Origin: JADFNO01 sp965369945
GTDB lineage: Bacteria > Planctomycetota > Phycisphaerae > Phycisphaerales > SM1A02
Length of the DNA: 8,947 nt
NCBI GenBank assembly: GCA_965369945.1
Contig: CBDUST010000191.1
Coordinates: forward strand, 1 to 8,947
Direction: 5' to 3'
In this document: positions 6,014 through 8,947 of the stretch, piece after piece
Layout of the letters: the number at the start of each line of letters is the position of its first letter
Position numbering within the stretch: the stretch's first letter is position 1
Translations under genes and position numbers: made by a program
The notes under the pieces: generated by a model
Told to the model about the DNA's origin: nothing
Seen by the model: the letters and a program-made list of their open reading frames with translations, nothing else
Databases searched by the model: none

Positions 6014-7600
6014 GTGCCCGTTCCTCTTCTTGCAATCTCGCCTTTGTCACCGTGGCTGGCCGCGATTCTTGGGATTGTCGGCGGGTCGATGCTGGGGTGG
6101 ATCCTTCACGGGATACTCACCAGCAACACACTCCGACGAGCTCGCAACGATGCCGAGCAGTTGGTTCGCGCCGCCAACGTTGAGGCTGAGGCTGCCAAGC
6201 AGCGTATTGAGTTGGAAGCCGAGAAAAAGGCACGTGAGCGGCGCGAGACCATCGATCGTGAAGTAGCGGAGGCGATGGCCGAAATCCGCCAGAATCAATC
6301 GCGAATCTCCAAGCGCGAGGACAGTCTCGACAAGAAACTCGAGAATATTACCGAGCGTGAAGCCAGGATTGATCGCCGCGAAAGCGAGATCAAGCGCAAT
6401 GAAGATGAGCTGCAAACCGCACAACAGGAGGTCCAGCGGTCCGCGGCACAAGTGAAGGAGCGCCTGCAACAGGTCTCGGGGATGACAGAGGAGCAGGCCA
6501 GGGAACAGTTCCTCGCTGAGGTTCGAGACGACTCAGAGCATGAGGGGGCGATCTTGACGCAAAAAGTCATGGAAGAGGCTGAAACTCAGGCCCGCCAGCG
6601 GAGCCGCGAGATCACGATCCAGGCTATCCAGCGCTTCGCCGCTGAACATGTGGCTGACATGACAGTCCGCTCGATCCGCATCACCTCAGACGAGATGAAA
6701 GGGCGGATCATCGGCCGAGAGGGCCGTAACATCCGCGCTCTGGAGCGGGCAACCGGCGTGGATATTCTTGTGGACGACACGCCCGGGGTGATCGCCGTTT
6801 CGTGCTTCGATCCGATTCGGCGAGCCATCGCCGCTGAATCCCTCCAGAAACTCGTTGCCGACGGGCGTGTGCATCCGGCCCGCATCGAGGAGGTGGTTGA
6901 GCAAATTAGCAAGGACATGTCCGAGCGCATCATCAAGCACGGCCAAGACGCTGTTCTCGAAGCGGGCATCCGCGGGCTGCATCCGAAGATCGTCGAAGCG
7001 ATGGGCAAGTTGCATTTCCGCACCAGCTTCGGCCAGAACGTACTGCGCCATTCGATGGAAGTTGCCTATCTCTGTCAGATCATCGCCGATCAGCTGGGGC
7101 TAAATGGTTCGATTGCTCGCCGCGCCGGCTTCTTGCATGACATCGGTAAGGCCATGGATCACGAGATGGAGGGCACACACCCTGCCATTGGCATGGAGTT
7201 CGCCCGGAAGTTTGGCGAGAAGTCCGAGGCCGTGCTCAATGCCATCGGCGGGCATCACGCCGACATGGACGCCACGACGCCATACACGCCGATCGTTATG
7301 GCCGCAGACGCGATCAGTGGCGCTCGTCCCGGTGCGCGTCGCGAGTCCATGGAGATGTATGTCAAGCGTCTGGAGCAACTGGAAGGAATCGCTAAGGAGG
7401 AGCCCCACGTCAAGCAGGCTCATGCGATCCAAGCCGGGCGCGAGGTGCGGGTGATCGTCGATGCCAAGAGCGCCGACGATGCCGAGGCCTTCGCGATCGC
7501 TCGCCGCATCGCCAAGCGGGTCGAAGAGGAACTGACCTTCCCCGGCGAGATCAAGGTCACGGTGCTGCGCGAAGTGCGGGCCGAGGCGACCGCGAGGTAA
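6014..7600 (+). CDS. rny: Ribonuclease Y
   Basis: A 528-residue endoribonuclease (with the GTG start chosen) that begins mRNA decay at the inner face of the membrane. In order: one transmembrane helix (about 14-35), a long charged coiled coil (about 40-200), a KH RNA-binding domain with the GxxG loop G234-R-E-G237 in KGRIIGREGRNIR, and an HD phosphodiesterase domain with H346, H375-D376 (LHDIGK), H414-H415 and D432 as metal ligands. The end matches the family (PGEIKVTVLRE). Length is close to the roughly 520 residues of the B. subtilis enzyme. The start is uncertain: an in-frame TTG at 5978 has GGGAG only two bases away and is held in a stem, and GTG 6008 is possible. GTG 6014 has GGGGTG (6005-6010), able to pair with 16S rRNA, and gives the usual short N-terminus. 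It has its own promoter and a long leader; efp follows 66 bases on. Confidence 0.96.
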   Translation: MPVPLLAISPLSPWLAAILGIVGGSMLGWILHGILTSNTLRRARNDAEQLVRAANVEAEAAKQRIELEAEKKARERRETIDREVAEAMAEIRQNQSRISKREDSLDKKLENITEREARIDRRESEIKRNEDELQTAQQEVQRSAAQVKERLQQVSGMTEEQAREQFLAEVRDDSEHEGAILTQKVMEEAETQARQRSREITIQAIQRFAAEHVADMTVRSIRITSDEMKGRIIGREGRNIRALERATGVDILVDDTPGVIAVSCFDPIRRAIAAESLQKLVADGRVHPARIEEVVEQISKDMSERIIKHGQDAVLEAGIRGLHPKIVEAMGKLHFRTSFGQNVLRHSMEVAYLCQIIADQLGLNGSIARRAGFLHDIGKAMDHEMEGTHPAIGMEFARKFGEKSEAVLNAIGGHHADMDATTPYTPIVMAADAISGARPGARRESMEMYVKRLEQLEGIAKEEPHVKQAHAIQAGREVRVIVDAKSADDAEAFAIARRIAKRVEEELTFPGEIKVTVLREVRAEATAR

Positions 7601-7625
7601 GGTCTATGCTCTGACCATGCACCCG

Positions 7626-7634
7626 TGTTATGAT
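7626..7634 (+). promoter_or_regulatory. Extended -10 promoter for efp
   Basis: TGT followed by TATGAT (five of six to TATAAT) forms an extended -10 element in the 66-base gap between rny and efp. No good -35 is present, as is common for extended -10 promoters. A start near 7641 would give a leader of about 26 bases holding the AAGGA ribosome binding site (7651-7655), 11 bases before the ATG. It would let efp, and perhaps rsmA, be expressed apart from rny. Confidence 0.5.
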
Positions 7635-7666
7635 GGGTCTACGATTCAACAAGGACTTGTACTCAC

Positions 7667-8242
7667 ATGCCAATTAAGGCTACAGAAGTCAAACGCGGCA
7701 AGGCTCTGATGTACGAGGGCCAGCTACACGTCGTTCTCGATACCGAGCACGTCAAGCCCGGCAAAGGCCCGGCGTACGTGCAGGCCAAGATGAAGAACAT
7801 CGAGACCGGCACCATAAAGACCAACCGCCTCAATTCCTCGGAGCGCTTAGAGGACGTGACGATCGACCGCCGACCGATACAGTTCCTTTACGACGGGGGC
7901 GGTCGCGGTGAGGGACCCTTCGTCTTCATGGACATGGAGAGTTACGAACAGGTCGAGATAGATAGTGACGTTATCCCGGTCGATCAAAGTCAATGGCTCA
8001 AAGAGAACCTTGAGTGCACGATGATGATGTTCGAGGGCAGGCCGTTGGGCGTAGATTTGCCGGCCGCGATCGAGCTCACCGTTACCGAGACCACCCCGCA
8101 GGTCAAAGGCGCAACTGCCACGAACCAACTCAAAGAGGCGATCGTTGAGACCGGTGCTCGTGTGCGCGTGCCTCCGTTCATCGAGAACGGGCAGAAGATC
8201 AAAGTCAATTCTCAGACAGGTGAGTATCTCGGCAAGGCGTAG
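7667..8242 (+). CDS. efp: Translation elongation factor P
   Basis: A 191-residue protein of normal EF-P length. It binds between the P and E sites of the ribosome and helps form peptide bonds at runs of proline. The N-terminal KOW-like domain (1-62) carries the tip loop HVKPGKGPAYVQ, with K33 at the position of the modified lysine (K34 in E. coli, K32 in B. subtilis). The middle OB domain follows (about 66-128), then the C-terminal OB domain, ending in the family signature (VPPFIENGQKIKVNSQTGEYL). The middle domain has a slightly long glycine-rich loop (DGGGRGEGPF). No EpmA, EpmB or YmfI-type modification gene is in view, so the state of K33 cannot be told. It lies between rny and rsmA on the same strand. 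Confidence 0.97.
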   Translation: MPIKATEVKRGKALMYEGQLHVVLDTEHVKPGKGPAYVQAKMKNIETGTIKTNRLNSSERLEDVTIDRRPIQFLYDGGGRGEGPFVFMDMESYEQVEIDSDVIPVDQSQWLKENLECTMMMFEGRPLGVDLPAAIELTVTETTPQVKGATATNQLKEAIVETGARVRVPPFIENGQKIKVNSQTGEYLGKA

Positions 8243-8279
8243 GGAAATGAACCACGCGGCGCTGAAGCGGCGAAGCCAC

Positions 8280-8316
8280 GGAGGGAGCTAGCGGCCAATA
8301 CCGCGTTTTCGTCGCG
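8280..8316 (+). promoter_or_regulatory. Distant Shine-Dalgarno-like site and hairpin before rsmA
   Basis: GGAGGGAG (8280-8287) is a strong ribosome-binding-like sequence but lies 29 bases before the rsmA ATG. Between them GCGG (8291-8294) pairs with CCGC (8301-8304); a competing CGCG pair (8302-8305 with 8313-8316) abuts the ATG. Folding the first hairpin would shorten the gap to about 15 bases. There is no other purine-rich site near the start. Confidence 0.35.
8289..8304 (+). repeat. Hairpin motif copy 2 (before rsmA)
   Basis: TAGCGGCCAATACCGC, identical in 15 of 16 bases to 5864-5879 in the rny leader, with the only change in the loop. It is followed by GTTTTC. Confidence 0.4.
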
Positions 8317-8947
8317 ATGCAGACGCTTTCCGAAATCCGATCGATCCTGGCTGAGCGCGGATTGCGCCCCAAGCACCGACTCGGACAGAACTTCCTGCAC
8401 GACAAGAATATCCTCGGAAAACTTGTTGATGCCGCTGAGCTTGAACCCGGCGAAATCGTTCTGGAAGTCGGCTCGGGGACGGGAACGCTCACCGAAGCGC
8501 TGTTAGAAGCCGGTGCTCAAGTCATTACCTGCGAACTCGATTCAGATCTTGCCTCGATTATCGAGGATCGCTTCGCGGCGCGTGTGCAGCTGATGCAAGC
8601 GGATTGTCTTGACGCGCATCGCCGGTTGAATCCCGAGATCGTTGAGGTTCTTGCGGATCGACCATTCAAGCTCGTGGCGAATCTGCCTTACCAAGTAGCC
8701 AGCCCGCTGATGTGCGCCTTACTCATTGACCATCCAAACTGTATTGGTCAGTACATCACGATCCAGCGAGAGGTGGCCGATCGTTTGCTTGCGGTTCCGG
8801 GTTCGAAGGAGTACGGGCCGCTCTCAATAATCGTTGGCGCCTTTGGAGAAGTGAAACGGATAGCCTCGGTCGGTGCGACATGCTTCTGGCCTCAACCAAA
8901 AGTCGAAAGCGCCATGGTGCGTATTCTCCCATCCCCGCCTGGGAGAG
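8317..8947 (+). CDS. rsmA: 16S rRNA dimethyladenosine transferase RsmA (KsgA), 5' part
   Basis: The frame stays open to the right edge: 210 residues of a protein that is usually about 270. RsmA uses S-adenosylmethionine to add two methyl groups to each of two adjacent adenines (A1518 and A1519 in E. coli numbering) of 16S rRNA, a late checkpoint in 30S assembly. Family marks: RLGQNFLHD (21-29); the SAM-binding LEVGSGTGTLT (49-59); the acidic CELD (72-75); ADCLD (95-99); the catalytic NLPY (122-125); QREVADRLLAVPGSKEYGPL (150-169); and FWPQPKVESAMVRI (190-203). The C-terminal helical domain is cut off. ATG 8317 is the first possible start after an in-frame stop at 8263 and gives a typical N-terminus, yet it lacks a normally placed ribosome binding site. 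It begins 74 bases after efp. Confidence 0.96.
   Translation, partial: MQTLSEIRSILAERGLRPKHRLGQNFLHDKNILGKLVDAAELEPGEIVLEVGSGTGTLTEALLEAGAQVITCELDSDLASIIEDRFAARVQLMQADCLDAHRRLNPEIVEVLADRPFKLVANLPYQVASPLMCALLIDHPNCIGQYITIQREVADRLLAVPGSKEYGPLSIIVGAFGEVKRIASVGATCFWPQPKVESAMVRILPSPPGR

Noticed and set aside
5898..6266. 122-residue open frame on the plus strand running into rny
   Set aside because: It overlaps the RNase Y membrane and coiled-coil region in another frame; residues after about 35 mirror shifted rny codons.

Overview
The window is a stretch of bacterial chromosome of moderately high GC. It carries seven recognisable protein genes, two of them cut by the window edges. There is no mobile element, CRISPR array, tRNA or rRNA. 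The gene set fits a free-living, probably motile bacterium: a CheX-like protein with CheB, RNase Y, EF-P and RsmA, plus a UbiB-type kinase and a fused ABC-2 permease. The style of the permease (a tandem-duplicated ABC-2 protein with E...T.D.LLTTPL motifs) and the UbiB protein with an extra C-terminal domain suggest Planctomycetota or a related lineage. That placement is an inference from style, not a proven assignment.

Layout: (1) Positions 2-1493, plus strand: the end of a CheX-like chemotaxis phosphatase gene and then cheB, 16 bases apart and probably one operon. (2) Positions 1522-5521, minus strand: permease, then a small antibiotic-biosynthesis-monooxygenase-fold protein, then a UbiB/ABC1 atypical kinase. 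They are separated by gaps of about 140 bases that hold strong hairpins or inverted repeats, so they need not be one transcript. cheB and the kinase gene converge with only 28 bases between them. (3) Positions 5522-6013: a divergent intergenic region with a hairpin plus T9 tract, a near-consensus sigma-70 promoter on the plus strand, and a leader of nearly 400 bases with many predicted hairpins. (4) Positions 6014-8947, plus strand: rny (RNase Y), efp (with its own extended -10 promoter) and the first 210 codons of rsmA/ksgA. This is an RNA decay, translation elongation and 16S rRNA maturation group.

The genes themselves are known families. The points that deserve a second look lie mostly between genes: the long structured leader of rny; the symmetric -10 box that could fire both ways; an almost identical 16-base hairpin motif found in the rny leader and just before rsmA; the lack of a normally spaced ribosome binding site at rsmA; and a 9-bp inverted repeat ahead of the monooxygenase-fold gene. 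Among proteins, the C-terminal add-on of the kinase, the duplicated permease with no ATPase gene nearby, and the Cys-Pro tail of the small ABM protein stand out. I found no convincing wholly new multi-gene system.
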